The notes: generated by a model not told the origin, from the letters alone. Counted from the stretch's first letter, positions 25,221 through 34,841 are shown. The stretch is 64,000 nt of DNA from Alphaproteobacteria bacterium (GCA_028285105.1 JANQQE010000031.1:62001-126000); one strand, 5' to 3'. Numbers and translations: made by a program.

Positions 25221-27014
25221 ATGGCGTACATTCCAAGAGGTTCCATGTCATCCAGAGGTGCAAAATCTCCCAAGCAGTGGGTCGTTCAGCCACCCTGGGA
25301 CAACCTTACCCGAGCATCGCACGATTGGCACGTTCCGGAGATCGTCGCTCAGGTACTGTTCAATCGACAGGTGTCGTCCGACGTTGATGCGCGGTCGTTC
25401 ATGGACCCGCACTTGAAGGACCTGCATCCTCCCGAATTGCTGCACGATGCGGTAAAGGCAGCCGGTATGTTGGCGGCTGCCGTTCGCGATGGCAAACGCA
25501 TCGTGCTGTATGGCGATTACGATGTAGACGGCGTCACCGGTGTGGCGATCCTCTGGCACGCGCTCAAGATCGCCGATGCCAACGTTTCGTTTTATGTCCC
25601 GCACCGCATCGAAGAGGGGTACGGGCTCAACATGTCAGCGATTCAAAGTCTGTCCGACGAAGGGGCCGACCTGATCGTTTCGGTGGACTGCGGGATCGGT
25701 TCGATCGAAGAGTGCGCCCTGGCCAAGTCACTGGGTACGACGCTCATCGTCACCGACCACCATGAAACAAAATCGGAACTCCCGCCGGCAGCCGCTCTTG
25801 TGCATCCCGGCCTTGTTCATCGAGAACTGGGCGATACCTATCCGAACCGTCATCTCTGCGGTGCCGGCGTGGCGTTCAAACTGGCCTGGGCGTTTGCCCG
25901 CGAGATGAGCGGTTCGCCAAAGGTGACGCCGGAGTTTCGCGAATATCTCAAGCATGCGTTGGCTCTTGCTGCAATGGGGACGATTGCGGATGTGGTTCCG
26001 CTTGTCGGCGAGAATCGGATTATAAGCCGCTGCGGATTGGCACGTTTGGGCGAATCACCCTGGCCGGGCGTTCGAGCACTATTGGATGTTTCCGGAGTCA
26101 AAGATGGCGACATGATCGACGGGACCACCGTTGGATTCCAAATCGGTCCGCGCCTCAATGCTGCCGGTCGAATGGGACATGCCCGACTTGCGATTGAATT
26201 GTTAACCCGTGCCGACGAAAACCGCGCCCGCGAAATTGCGATGTACCTCGACGATCACAATCGCGCAAGGCAGACGAAGCAGCGACGTCACGTGAAAGAA
26301 GCGTGCGAACAGGTGGAACGCCTCGGCATGGATGGCGACACCCATCGTGGCATCGTGCTTTCGAGCGATCAGTGGCATCCCGGCATCGTCGGCGTGGTCG
26401 CGTCGCGTATCGTCGATCAATACCGCAAACCGGCAGTGCTGATCGCTTTGGAAAATGGCGAAGGGCAAGGCTCGGCTCGCAGCGTGCCGTACTTTGCAAT
26501 GCACGAAGCGCTTGAAGCGTGCAGCGATCATCTGGTCAGCCACGGTGGGCACCAGATGGCCGCCGGCTTGCGCATCGAATCCGACAAAGTGCCCGCATTC
26601 ACAGAAGCATTCATGCAGCACGCCAACAACACATTGTCCGGCGCATCGCACCTGCCGAAACTTCGCATCGATGCAGAAGTGCAGCTGAACAGCCTCGACG
26701 ATCGCACGGTAACCGCGATCCGCAATCTCGGCCCGTTCGGCGAAGGCCACCCCAAACCGCTGTTCGCAACGGATTGGCTGGAACTCGCCCAGGAACCGCG
26801 CTGCGTCGGCAAAAACCAGGACCACCTGCAAGTCGTGCTGTCGGGCGACAACAGCACGATCAAAGGCATCGCCTTCGGCGCCGGCGAATTGGCCGAAGAA
26901 TTGAAAGAACACCGACAATGCCGAGTAGCCTTCGAACCCATCATCAACGAATTCCGAGGCCGCCGCTCAGTCGAAATGCAAATCGTCGATTTCAAGTTTC
27001 CGGGTGAAGAATAG
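25221..27014 (+). CDS. recJ: Single-stranded-DNA-specific 5'-3' exonuclease RecJ
   Basis: RecJ degrades single-stranded DNA in recombination and mismatch or base-excision repair. The DHH-family metal motifs are present: DYDVDG (99-104), SVDCGIG and TDHHE with D179-H180-H181. The DHHA1 domain holds GHQMAAGLRI (GGHxxAxG-type) near residue 440, and the OB-fold domain covers the last 120 residues. The 597-residue length is normal. Start ATG 25221 or 25245 is possible; no ribosome site decides. Confidence 0.95.
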   Translation: MAYIPRGSMSSRGAKSPKQWVVQPPWDNLTRASHDWHVPEIVAQVLFNRQVSSDVDARSFMDPHLKDLHPPELLHDAVKAAGMLAAAVRDGKRIVLYGDYDVDGVTGVAILWHALKIADANVSFYVPHRIEEGYGLNMSAIQSLSDEGADLIVSVDCGIGSIEECALAKSLGTTLIVTDHHETKSELPPAAALVHPGLVHRELGDTYPNRHLCGAGVAFKLAWAFAREMSGSPKVTPEFREYLKHALALAAMGTIADVVPLVGENRIISRCGLARLGESPWPGVRALLDVSGVKDGDMIDGTTVGFQIGPRLNAAGRMGHARLAIELLTRADENRAREIAMYLDDHNRARQTKQRRHVKEACEQVERLGMDGDTHRGIVLSSDQWHPGIVGVVASRIVDQYRKPAVLIALENGEGQGSARSVPYFAMHEALEACSDHLVSHGGHQMAAGLRIESDKVPAFTEAFMQHANNTLSGASHLPKLRIDAEVQLNSLDDRTVTAIRNLGPFGEGHPKPLFATDWLELAQEPRCVGKNQDHLQVVLSGDNSTIKGIAFGAGELAEELKEHRQCRVAFEPIINEFRGRRSVEMQIVDFKFPGEE

Positions 27015-27032
27015 AGTCGTTTTTACGTATTC

Positions 27033-27368
27033 CTATTTCGGCTTGTAACGTTCCCGATCCGCGAAGTAGTCGATGACTCTTACTTTTGTCAGAAACGTCG
27101 CGCCGTGGATGACACCGGCGGGGATGTGGTATGAATCGCCTGGGCCGTATTCTTTTTCTACTCCGCCGATGGTCAGCTTCATTCGGCCTTCGAGGACGAC
27201 GCCCCATTGTTCGCCGTGGCTGTGCGGGGTGACTTCGCCGATGGGTTCGATGTCGAAGAAGCAGACTTGGTGATCTTCGGCTTGCGAAATCCATGCCCGC
27301 ACGCCGGGGAAGGGAATGTCGGCTTCGGGTAGGTCTAAAATCGTGTCGCAGTAGAATTGATCTGACAT
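27033..27368 (-). CDS. Small cupin-domain protein
   Basis: I start at MSDQFYCDTI (ATG 27368, GGAG upstream), giving 111 residues of a single cupin barrel. The metal-binding first motif is HSHGEQWGVVLEG (two His and a Glu) and the second is PGDSYHIPAGVIHGA with a further His. Such proteins may be metal enzymes or sensors; no substrate can be named. The stop is 19 bp from the recJ stop on the other strand. Confidence 0.85.
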   Translation of the reverse strand: MSDQFYCDTILDLPEADIPFPGVRAWISQAEDHQVCFFDIEPIGEVTPHSHGEQWGVVLEGRMKLTIGGVEKEYGPGDSYHIPAGVIHGATFLTKVRVIDYFADRERYKPK

Positions 27369-27473
27369 TTCTTGTTGTCTCCGTTTCGGTTGATTTTGCA
27401 TTCTGTTGAAATTCGATCTGAAGATTTACTGGGTGGCGAATACCGAGTGGCATACTTGCTTACATGAAGAAAA

Positions 27474-27866
27474 CTAAAAGTAACCGATACTTGTAGCGAT
27501 GACGCCCAGCGCCACAATGATAATCGAAATCAAAAGCACCACCTGCGCCCAGCGTTCGGTGCGTTCGTAATTGGCCAGCGCGTACCATGAGAAGAACGCT
27601 GCGGCAAAACCGATCTTCATGGTCACAACGCCGTAAACCCGCCACGCATCGGTGTAGCTTTGACTCAAGCCATCGAATGAATCCCCGGGGTAGCGATCAT
27701 ACGGCAGAAACACTCTGCCGATACTGAGATTGATTACGGCGATGGACAGGAAGAACAGCGGCGCGCAATAGCCCAGCAGAATGACGATGTGTCCCGGGTC
27801 CTTCAGATGGTCGCTGGCTGTCGTTTCTGTGTCGTCGCCATGAAACATGCCCGAGTATCGCGACAT
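27474..27866 (-). CDS. Small membrane protein of unknown function
   Basis: The frame is open upstream into the divergent HEAT-repeat gene, but only the part from ATG 27866 (MSRYSGMFHGDD) looks like protein. The 130 residues contain three hydrophobic helices: VILLGYCAPLFFLSIAVINL, YGVVTMKIGFAAAFFSWYAL and VVLLISIIIVALGVIATSI. No family is recognised. It is divergent from the HEAT gene with 123 bp between. Confidence 0.65.
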   Translation of the reverse strand: MSRYSGMFHGDDTETTASDHLKDPGHIVILLGYCAPLFFLSIAVINLSIGRVFLPYDRYPGDSFDGLSQSYTDAWRVYGVVTMKIGFAAAFFSWYALANYERTERWAQVVLLISIIIVALGVIATSIGYF

Positions 27867-27989
27867 CGATTCGCACTCCGAAAACCAGTGAATCGCCAGC
27901 CCGAACCGGATTATATGCGAACCCGGCTGATTGGGGCGTAAGGGGCGGTTTTGCAAGCCGTATCGCCGTTTGGGCCGATATGAGTCGTA

Positions 27990-29936
27990 ATGTCTGCGCT
28001 CGATCTGACAACCCTGCCACCGGTCTATGCGGAGCTTGCTCGCTCGAAGAATACTGCGGCTGACGCTGCTTTGGTCGAGGGGCTTGCCCATATGGAACCG
28101 GAGTATCAAGCGCATGCGCTGGCGGTGCTTTTGCATCGTGGGCATGACTCGGCGCTGTCGCAGGTAGTCGCACTTTATTCGCATGCCGAGCCGGCCCTTC
28201 GGATGCTCCTGATTCAGAACGCCGAGATGCTGGCTGGCGGTATACGACTTTGCATCAAGCAGGCACTGTTCGAATCTCGCAAGTCGGCGATCGAGTTCAT
28301 CGCGCATAGCCGCCACGGCAAGTCGGCATATTTACTCAGCGAGGCGCTGACGGAGGCATGCCGGCATACATCCGGTTTGGCTGCCAGCGTGCTGTTGAAG
28401 TTGGCTGAGTTGGCGATAACTGAATCGAAGCAGTTCGCCAAGTCATCAAAGCATTTGCAACAGGGGCAGATCGATTACATTTCGTCTGCAGTCGCGCGGG
28501 CGCTATCGAGTTGGCCGCTGCATTTCAGAAACGAAGTCATCCTGGCTGCGATCCAGTTAGTCGGTCCGCTCGAAGACACGATCGTGCGTTTGGCGCAGGA
28601 CCCGCGGACGCACATCGCCCGAGCATTGAACAACGCGGTGGCTGGTTCGCAGGATCATCGGTTGGTCGGTTACTGCCTGCGTGCAATTCGGTGCGAACCG
28701 TTGCGCGAGTCGGCGCTTAAATGCCTGGCGAAACTTTCCGGTCCCAAAGCCGAAGCAGAATTGGCCCGTCACGGTTGGCTCATCGCCGATCCGGAAATCG
28801 CCCGGGCATGTTCGCGACTGGCGAAAGCTCCCGGCTTTGACCGAGAACACTTTGACTATGTGGCTCGAAGTCCGAGGCAGGCTCGGTCCATGACACGCAT
28901 CTTTCGGGCGACGGGTGGCAAGTCGGCACAAAAATGCGCGACGCTGGGCGATCTGGCGCTTAACGCCGATCCGGCGATGCGCCGTGCAGCGTTCTGGGCG
29001 CTGGTCGAAAACGAACATCCCAAAAGTACCGACATGCTTCAAGCGATCGCGGTGCGAGGGCGCGGTTCGCACGCATCGCTAGCCGCGTTGGAATTGCGCC
29101 GGCGAAACGGCATGCGATTGGCACACGAATCGGTCGAAGCAGAGTACGCCAGCAACGACGGTGTGCATTCTACCCGCGAGATCGACAATGTGTTCGAACC
29201 ATTTTGGGCAGAGAGCGACGCATTGGAACCGTCGAAGCGCAAGGCTTTGGCGCGAACGGTTGCAGATGGTTTGCCGGAATTCGATCATTACCTGCGAAGC
29301 AAATGGGCAACCCATGATGTCGGCGTGCAGATACGGGCGCTGAAGATTGTCGAGGATGTCGATCACGTTGCGGCGTTCTACGATGAGATTCACCATGCGG
29401 CAGAGTCGGAAAACCCCGTGCTGCGAAGCCTGGCCGTTCGCCTGCTCGGAACCATCGGCGATGCCAAAAGCGTACGCCTGATCCGCAAAGCCCTCGACGA
29501 CGAGGACAACCGCGTGCAGGCCAATGCCGTGGAATCTTTCGCTAAGTGCGGACAGGAGGATGCGGCTGCCCATTTGCGAAAGAAGGTCAACGCCAATCAC
29601 AACCGAGTGCGGGCAAATGCGATCATGGCGCTGATGAAGATGCGCGTTCGCGATGGGGCTGAGGCGCTGATCAAGATGCTTCAAAGTCCGACCAGCGGTC
29701 ATCGCACGAGCGCCTTATGGGTGGTCGAGCATTTGAACCTTGCCTTGATGATCGAGCGCATCGCCAACCTTGCAGAAACCGATCCAGACGAGCGCGTCCA
29801 AAAACGTGCCCAACGCATCGCCGAGAGATTCAAGCTGCAATCGTTGCAAGCAGCGCCACAAACAGGCGGGCAGCGTGCAACACCAAATCCAAACGCGCAA
29901 AACCAATTGCCCGCGAAGAAGGAGGCGGTGCGCTGA
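27990..29936 (+). CDS. HEAT-repeat protein
   Basis: The 648-residue product is almost wholly alpha-helical and made of HEAT-like repeats of about 30 residues. The clearest lie near residues 470-600: ENPVLRSLAVRLLGTIGDAK, EDNRVQANAVESFAKCG and HNRVRANAIMALMKMRVRDG. It has no signal peptide or membrane helix. Such solenoids act as scaffolds. Its stop overlaps the start of the next gene (TGATG), so a partner role with that membrane protein is likely. Confidence 0.8.
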   Translation: MSALDLTTLPPVYAELARSKNTAADAALVEGLAHMEPEYQAHALAVLLHRGHDSALSQVVALYSHAEPALRMLLIQNAEMLAGGIRLCIKQALFESRKSAIEFIAHSRHGKSAYLLSEALTEACRHTSGLAASVLLKLAELAITESKQFAKSSKHLQQGQIDYISSAVARALSSWPLHFRNEVILAAIQLVGPLEDTIVRLAQDPRTHIARALNNAVAGSQDHRLVGYCLRAIRCEPLRESALKCLAKLSGPKAEAELARHGWLIADPEIARACSRLAKAPGFDREHFDYVARSPRQARSMTRIFRATGGKSAQKCATLGDLALNADPAMRRAAFWALVENEHPKSTDMLQAIAVRGRGSHASLAALELRRRNGMRLAHESVEAEYASNDGVHSTREIDNVFEPFWAESDALEPSKRKALARTVADGLPEFDHYLRSKWATHDVGVQIRALKIVEDVDHVAAFYDEIHHAAESENPVLRSLAVRLLGTIGDAKSVRLIRKALDDEDNRVQANAVESFAKCGQEDAAAHLRKKVNANHNRVRANAIMALMKMRVRDGAEALIKMLQSPTSGHRTSALWVVEHLNLALMIERIANLAETDPDERVQKRAQRIAERFKLQSLQAAPQTGGQRATPNPNAQNQLPAKKEAVR

Positions 29937-30382
29937 TGCCAAGCGGATATTTGTTAGCCCAGTTCAATGCCTCATCGGATACGACAGTCGCCCCGATCGA
30001 TCGCCTGCACGGAATCCGCGACCGCTTCGCCACCGGCGGTTCGATCGCCGATTTCATCCTGGCCATCACGCTGATTCTGGTCGCGCTAGCCGCACTCTAC
30101 GGCATCATGCGGTGGGGCATGCGCCGACGCCAAGGTGCGTTCTACAACCCCCGAAAGATGTTCGAGAAGACAATCCGCGCACTGAGCCTCCGAGTAGACC
30201 AACGCGACCTCGTCAGAAAAATCGCCAAAGACCTCCGCCTCAAGCACCCAACAGTGCTGCTACTAAGCCCGCAACTGCTGAACCTGTACGGCAATCAATG
30301 GATGAGTGCAACCAACAACGCCACCGAATCCCAACGCGAACAAATTGACACACTGTCCGCTCACATCTTTAGCAAACGCTAG
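29936..30382 (+). CDS. Small single-pass membrane protein coupled to the HEAT-repeat gene
   Basis: ATG 29936 shares bases with the upstream TGA, and AAGGAGG at 29919-29925 lies inside the upstream gene, so translation is coupled. The 148-residue product has one hydrophobic helix (ADFILAITLILVALAALYGI, about 40-60), a basic stretch (RWGMRRRQ) and a soluble C-terminal domain with VLLLSPQLLNLYG. I do not recognise the family. Confidence 0.75.
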   Translation: MPSGYLLAQFNASSDTTVAPIDRLHGIRDRFATGGSIADFILAITLILVALAALYGIMRWGMRRRQGAFYNPRKMFEKTIRALSLRVDQRDLVRKIAKDLRLKHPTVLLLSPQLLNLYGNQWMSATNNATESQREQIDTLSAHIFSKR

Positions 30383-30556
30383 CCCGAAGCCACTTGAACA
30401 GACAAATTCCTTCAGTTGTGCCATCGCTTCCAACAGCAGTGTGGGCCAATCTTCATTCGCAAATAATCGTTTTCTTGATCGACCATCGCGATGGCCATAA
30501 ACTTGCGGTCAGTTTGCTCGAAGAAACGGCCTGCGCCACAAACGGAGGTACAGCCG

Positions 30557-30748
30557 ATGTTTGACGACTTTCAGCCGAATTACGTGACACCAACCCCAGA
30601 GCAAGTCCTCATGTTATTGCGAGATTGGCATCGGCAGTCATGCCTAATCGAATGCGGTGAAGAGCCGCTCGAAGAGCTTTCGATGGATACTACGGTTAGA
30701 CAATGGCGAGCTGAAGCCGATATGGTTGGCTGGAGGGAACTTGGCTGA
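30557..30748 (+). CDS. Small hypothetical protein (63 residues)
   Basis: ATG 30557 has GGAGG eight bases upstream, better than the earlier in-frame start at 30491. The acidic product (MFDDFQPNYVTPTPEQVL... ending MVGWRELG) has no membrane helix or recognised motif. It may be in one operon with the 183-residue protein that follows 78 bp later. Confidence 0.5.
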   Translation: MFDDFQPNYVTPTPEQVLMLLRDWHRQSCLIECGEEPLEELSMDTTVRQWRAEADMVGWRELG

Positions 30749-30826
30749 AATTACAACGAACGATGGGGAATTGACGTTTCAAAAAAAGACTGGTGCCGGG
30801 TATTTAATCCCCAAAGAAAGCGCACC

Positions 30827-31378
30827 ATGCGCGACGTTTGTGAGTTTCTGGCGTCAAGAGTGCATTTCCCTCGCGTCAAGGCGGCTAGGTTACTGGGTCG
30901 CGATTGTGTACCCGCCGGAGCATTCTTGACCATCCGCGCGCTGCTGGATAAAGAGGGTGTGGATGTGAAGGGCATATCACCTTCAACCCCATTGGCGGAT
31001 TACACTCGGAGTCACTTCACGAACTTCTTTGGCGCAATTTCCCAACATGCGCCGAGGGCGATTCCGGACGTGAACGAGGGTAAGCACCCGTATTATTCCT
31101 GCAGCTTTGGAGCGGTGGCAATCGGCATGCTAACTGTGGCATTTAGCGGAGGGCTGGGTAGTTTATTTGAAAACGCTATGCCACTTATTGCACTAAGCTG
31201 CATTGGCTTATTCGGATTCTTGATGACATCAATGGGGCTGTGCGCTCTAGCGTTCGGCAGATTCTTCGTTCCCGTTCCCGAGTTAAAGTTTGGGGAACTT
31301 CGGACCTTCCGCGATCTGTCCGAATACATTGCATCGCGAATAGCAAGGGAACCTATTGAGCCCACTGCCGCAACCTAA
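30827..31378 (+). CDS. Hypothetical membrane protein
   Basis: The 183-residue product has a soluble N-terminal half (MRDVCEFLASRVHFPRVKAA, and PSTPLADYTRSHF) and two adjacent hydrophobic helices (about 95-115 and 120-145). A short C-terminal stretch, ELRTFRDLSEYIASR, recalls the end of acyl-carrier-like helices. The ribosome site is weak (AAAGAAAG), so the start is uncertain. No family is recognised. Confidence 0.55.
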   Translation: MRDVCEFLASRVHFPRVKAARLLGRDCVPAGAFLTIRALLDKEGVDVKGISPSTPLADYTRSHFTNFFGAISQHAPRAIPDVNEGKHPYYSCSFGAVAIGMLTVAFSGGLGSLFENAMPLIALSCIGLFGFLMTSMGLCALAFGRFFVPVPELKFGELRTFRDLSEYIASRIAREPIEPTAAT

Positions 31379-31506
31379 AAATTCCGCCGACTATTCATCT
31401 TCAGTTTCAGCCAGCAGAGTTGACCATCGGCGTTTTCCCCGCAAAATGACTTGCGTAGAATGTTTAAGACATTTGTTCTAACCAATTCGCTACTGGGAGG
31501 TGGCTG

Positions 31507-32031
31507 ATGTTTTTGAATCGAAACGGTTTTCGTCGGTCGGTTGCGTGGACGTTTGTTTGCGGTGCGGTGGTGCTTGCCGGCTGTTCGCAGTTTCAGACGG
31601 CATCGAAGCCGAAGATCGATCCGTCGAAGTTTGCGTTGTATGAGCAACCCATCGACATGCGGTTTCACTTTGCCACCGACAAACCGACCAACGGTTATAT
31701 GAAAGTCACCGATCCCGATGGCGGGACTGCTTACGTCGAACCGATTCCGCTTCTGACTGAGCAGGATGTCGTCTCAGCCAGTGCCCAGCATGACAGTGCG
31801 GATCGTCCCAGCGTGATGGTCACCTTCAACGACGCTGCCGGCGCGCGGTTAAACGCCATTACGGCTGACAGCATCGGCGAGAAGATGGCGATATTCGTGG
31901 ACGACGAACTGGTTTCGTGCCCGAAGATCATGTCGGCAATTGGCAGCAGGGCCCAGATTTCAGGCGACTTCACCGAGGAGCGCGCTCAGCAGATTGCATC
32001 GGCGCTTAGCAAGCGATCGAATCGCCAGTAA
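31507..32031 (+). CDS. Lipoprotein carrying a stand-alone SecD head (P1-head) domain
   Basis: GGGAGGTGG lies just before ATG 31507. The lipoprotein signal ends in VLAGC (Cys26). Residues 80-170 match the SecD/SecDF periplasmic P1 head: LTEQDVVSASA, VMVTFNDAAGARLNAIT, GEKMAIFVDDELVSCPKI and ISGDFTEERAQQIASAL. SecD proper has this domain between membrane helices, which are absent here. A possible role is a periplasmic or outer-membrane accessory domain; this is inference. Confidence 0.75.
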   Translation: MFLNRNGFRRSVAWTFVCGAVVLAGCSQFQTASKPKIDPSKFALYEQPIDMRFHFATDKPTNGYMKVTDPDGGTAYVEPIPLLTEQDVVSASAQHDSADRPSVMVTFNDAAGARLNAITADSIGEKMAIFVDDELVSCPKIMSAIGSRAQISGDFTEERAQQIASALSKRSNRQ

Positions 32032-32039
32032 GGTATTCA

Positions 32040-32771
32040 TCAAGCGCTGGCGAATGCGGCATAGCAAAACTGCATGTACAAATAACCGGTGATGGCAAGG
32101 GCCAGAGCGTAAAGGTAGACGTTTACGCCTCGCGTTTTCGGGCCAACAAAGATCATTGTGATGGCACACAACGCCAAGACTGAAGGCGTAACAATTCCCA
32201 AGTAAATATAGATTGGAATGTTGGCCAATTCTCCACCTAACTCACGTGACCATATCGACCATATCAGTGCCCCGAAGTAGACCGAATAGGATGTGACCAA
32301 CAAGTGCTCGCCTCGAATTTGAAATGCATTTTTCGCGGCAAGCGTTGATTTGATCGTGCGGCCACACTCAGGACAATTGGCGCCAGCCGTCAACCCTCGA
32401 AGGTTGTAGCCGCATGCGACGCACTCGGTGTCTTCAGTAAGCTCGACCGACGAGACCTGCGGGTTAGTAATTCGATTGAATGCGGTCGTCCCATCGTCCA
32501 AGTTTTCAGTTGCAACCCGTCCCAGTTTGTGACGCACAAAAAGTACCGACATCGCCAATATGCAAACCGCCTTCCATCCAAGCAGCCACCAAGGGCGCCA
32601 CCAAGCACCCGTCTGCGCTTCGACGATGTCAGTAACACCAAACAGTACAAACGCCAATGCGGCGCAGAATGTGCGAATCCGACTTTGTGGCTTTGCCAGC
32701 CCGTAACCGGCAAACGCCAAACCGACGATGATCCATAATCCGGCTTCGATGTGGTTGGCGGTTTCAAACAT
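32040..32771 (-). CDS. Membrane protein with a CGYNLRGL-type zinc ribbon
   Basis: The 243-residue product has two to three N-terminal helices, a central zinc ribbon (CVACGYNLRGLTAGANCPEC, about 119-138) and further hydrophobic helices to the end. The CxxCGYNLRGL...CPECGR motif is common in planctomycete membrane proteins of unknown function. It converges on the SecD-head lipoprotein, eight bases separating the stops. A related ribbon is at 54931-55350. Confidence 0.7.
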   Translation of the reverse strand: MFETANHIEAGLWIIVGLAFAGYGLAKPQSRIRTFCAALAFVLFGVTDIVEAQTGAWWRPWWLLGWKAVCILAMSVLFVRHKLGRVATENLDDGTTAFNRITNPQVSSVELTEDTECVACGYNLRGLTAGANCPECGRTIKSTLAAKNAFQIRGEHLLVTSYSVYFGALIWSIWSRELGGELANIPIYIYLGIVTPSVLALCAITMIFVGPKTRGVNVYLYALALAITGYLYMQFCYAAFASA

Positions 32772-33017
32772 AAAAATCTTTTGCCCTGGCCAGTCACTCA
32801 GATGGTTCAGCGCATTGCAGAAGATACCCTAACCTAAGTCAGCCCCTTCGAGGTGCAATCACACCGCATCCTTATACGCTACTTCATGCCGAAATACCTA
32901 TCTTCACATGGGGCAATTACCTCTGGCGGATTTCACTTTGGTTGGCCCATCGTTGGGTTATACTATGCCGCTTAGTGGACTACGTCATTTCTATAGGCCG
33001 GGCGAAGGAGAAAAGTT

Positions 33018-33848
33018 ATGAAGTCGAACCATTGTTGTACGTTGGCGTTGGTGTTTGGGCTTGCGTTTGGGGCGGTGCAGGTGAATGCACAGTGCGGTGA
33101 CCCGGACCCGAGCAATGTTATTCTCGATGATGCCGACATCTGGCACATCACCGGCGGCGACTTGTTAACGGTGCTTGCGAATCCTTTTCCGAACAACAGT
33201 CAGGTCGGAAACTACATTGCGGCGCGCACCGTCATCGATCAGCCGATCGAGTACTTCCGCATCATTTCCAACCAGCATTTCGCGCAGAACAACACCAGCG
33301 TGTTCACGGTGGCAGAAGACCTTGAAAACGAAGGGGGTAGCAACTGGTGGTTGTTCTTCGAGTCATCGACATTCGACATTGTCGGATCGATCGAATGCGA
33401 AGATTGCGAGTTCGACGATGATTGTGACGATGGCGACGAATGCACGACCGACGAGTGTAACGAAGACGATGAGGTTTGCGTTTACACACCCATCGATTGC
33501 GATGACGGCAATGCTTGTACGGCTGACAGTTGCGACGATGGCGACTGTTTCAACGACGTGATCAGTTGCGACGACGGCAACGCTTGTACGATCGATTCGT
33601 GCGACGCATCTACCGGATGCGACAACGAACCGATGGACTGCGACGATGGCGATGCTTGCACGGCTGACAGTTGCTCGGCTGGCGTGTGCGAAAGCGATCC
33701 AATCTGCGGCGCAGATGATGGTTGCTGCGACGAAAGCTGCGATCCGGGAAGCGACCCGGACTGTTTTGTTTGCGGCGAGCGCTGGGATCGTTGCTCGAGC
33801 AACTCGGACTGCTGTTCCAACAAATGCCGACGGAGACGGTGTAGGTAA
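33018..33848 (+). CDS. Secreted cysteine-rich repeat protein
   Basis: GAAGGAG precedes ATG 33018 and a TATACT box lies at 32959-32964, with only a weak -35 (TTTGGT). The 276-residue product has a signal peptide (ALVFGLAFGAVQVNA). Residues 32-115 form a beta-type domain. Residues 120-240 hold repeats of the form D-C-D-D-G-(N/D)-A-C-T-(A/I)-D-S-C, at least four clear copies. The C-terminus is a second Cys cluster (CGERWDRCSSNSDCCSNKCR) like small disulfide knots. It is probably an extracellular disulfide-stabilised, calcium-binding-type repeat protein. Confidence 0.75.
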   Translation: MKSNHCCTLALVFGLAFGAVQVNAQCGDPDPSNVILDDADIWHITGGDLLTVLANPFPNNSQVGNYIAARTVIDQPIEYFRIISNQHFAQNNTSVFTVAEDLENEGGSNWWLFFESSTFDIVGSIECEDCEFDDDCDDGDECTTDECNEDDEVCVYTPIDCDDGNACTADSCDDGDCFNDVISCDDGNACTIDSCDASTGCDNEPMDCDDGDACTADSCSAGVCESDPICGADDGCCDESCDPGSDPDCFVCGERWDRCSSNSDCCSNKCRRRRCR

Positions 33849-33953
33849 ATCGGCGACTTCAAGCATCATTCATGTGCCGGGCAACAAGAAATTGTCAGGG
33901 CCGTTCATTCCAAACGGTCTGTGGGTTCTTTTTCTAAACTGGAGGAAGGTACC

Positions 33954-34841
33954 ATGATCAAGTCGCGCAGCAGTCGAATCAGACTTTTAACATGCGTCGT
34001 TGCACTGGGTGGAGTCGCGTCTGTTCCGACGGTCGTAAAGGCTGGACCGGTTGGCATTCCGTTCCCGTTCTTCACGCCCATCGCTGAATGCGGCAAAGTG
34101 GGCGTCGTGGGTTCGTGGCTTCCAGATGTGGACGAATGCAAGGTTTGGTTCTCTTCAAGCGGTAGCCCATTTCTGGTTGCAGGAATCGATGCGTTTGAAG
34201 TGGGCGACGAAGTGTTCGTAGAAGGATTGATTTGCAATACGTGCCTGACGACGTGCTTTGCGGGTGCCATCCTTAACGCGACCGTGACGGAAGGATGCAG
34301 CAGTGCCGCGTCGAAGGAAGGTGTACCGACCATCAGACGCCTGGACAATGAACTGGAGTTGTTTAACCAGACGGAAGGACAAGACTTTTTGCTCACCGAT
34401 GTCCAGTTTGGCATTGAGGGCGATTCGATTGTCATCACCCAAGCCGGTGTGGATTACGAGCAACCGGTCACCTACGAAACCAATGCCCGTGAAGTCGCAG
34501 CTGAATCCGTCATCATCGACGGCACACAGATGAACGATGCCGCAGCCGACAACAAGTTATTGCGCTCAGACGCCGACGAAGAAAATGCAAACCAATCGCA
34601 AGATGATTTTTCCAAAGACAGCACCGAATTGGAAACTGTTTCGCAATTGGAGGCATCGGTACCCACCGGTGAATTGCCTGCAAGCAAGGGCGGTTTCGGC
34701 TTTGATTGCTCCACCTGCGTCGAATCATTTTGCGGTGGAACGATGCACTGCACACTCGTCGATTGCGACGTGTTTTGCAACTACGCCTGCACGTGGGTCA
34801 TCTGCGATCCGGGAATCATCGAACCGCCGGTTGGCCCGTAG
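33954..34841 (+). CDS. Secreted protein with a Cys-rich C-terminus
   Basis: GGAGGAAGG lies directly before ATG 33954. The 295-residue product has a signal peptide (LTCVVALGGVASVPTVVKAG). The N-terminal domain contains four Cys including CNTCLTTC. The middle is acidic and of low complexity, and the last 45 residues hold nine Cys in close pairs (CSTCVESFCGG, CTLVDCDVFC). No family is recognised. It follows the Cys-rich repeat protein by 105 bp and is followed by a strong terminator. Confidence 0.7.
   Translation: MIKSRSSRIRLLTCVVALGGVASVPTVVKAGPVGIPFPFFTPIAECGKVGVVGSWLPDVDECKVWFSSSGSPFLVAGIDAFEVGDEVFVEGLICNTCLTTCFAGAILNATVTEGCSSAASKEGVPTIRRLDNELELFNQTEGQDFLLTDVQFGIEGDSIVITQAGVDYEQPVTYETNAREVAAESVIIDGTQMNDAAADNKLLRSDADEENANQSQDDFSKDSTELETVSQLEASVPTGELPASKGGFGFDCSTCVESFCGGTMHCTLVDCDVFCNYACTWVICDPGIIEPPVGP

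Noticed and set aside
27867-28316. N-terminal extension of the small membrane protein on the minus strand
   Set aside because: It lies antisense to the HEAT-repeat gene and has the composition of a shadow frame.
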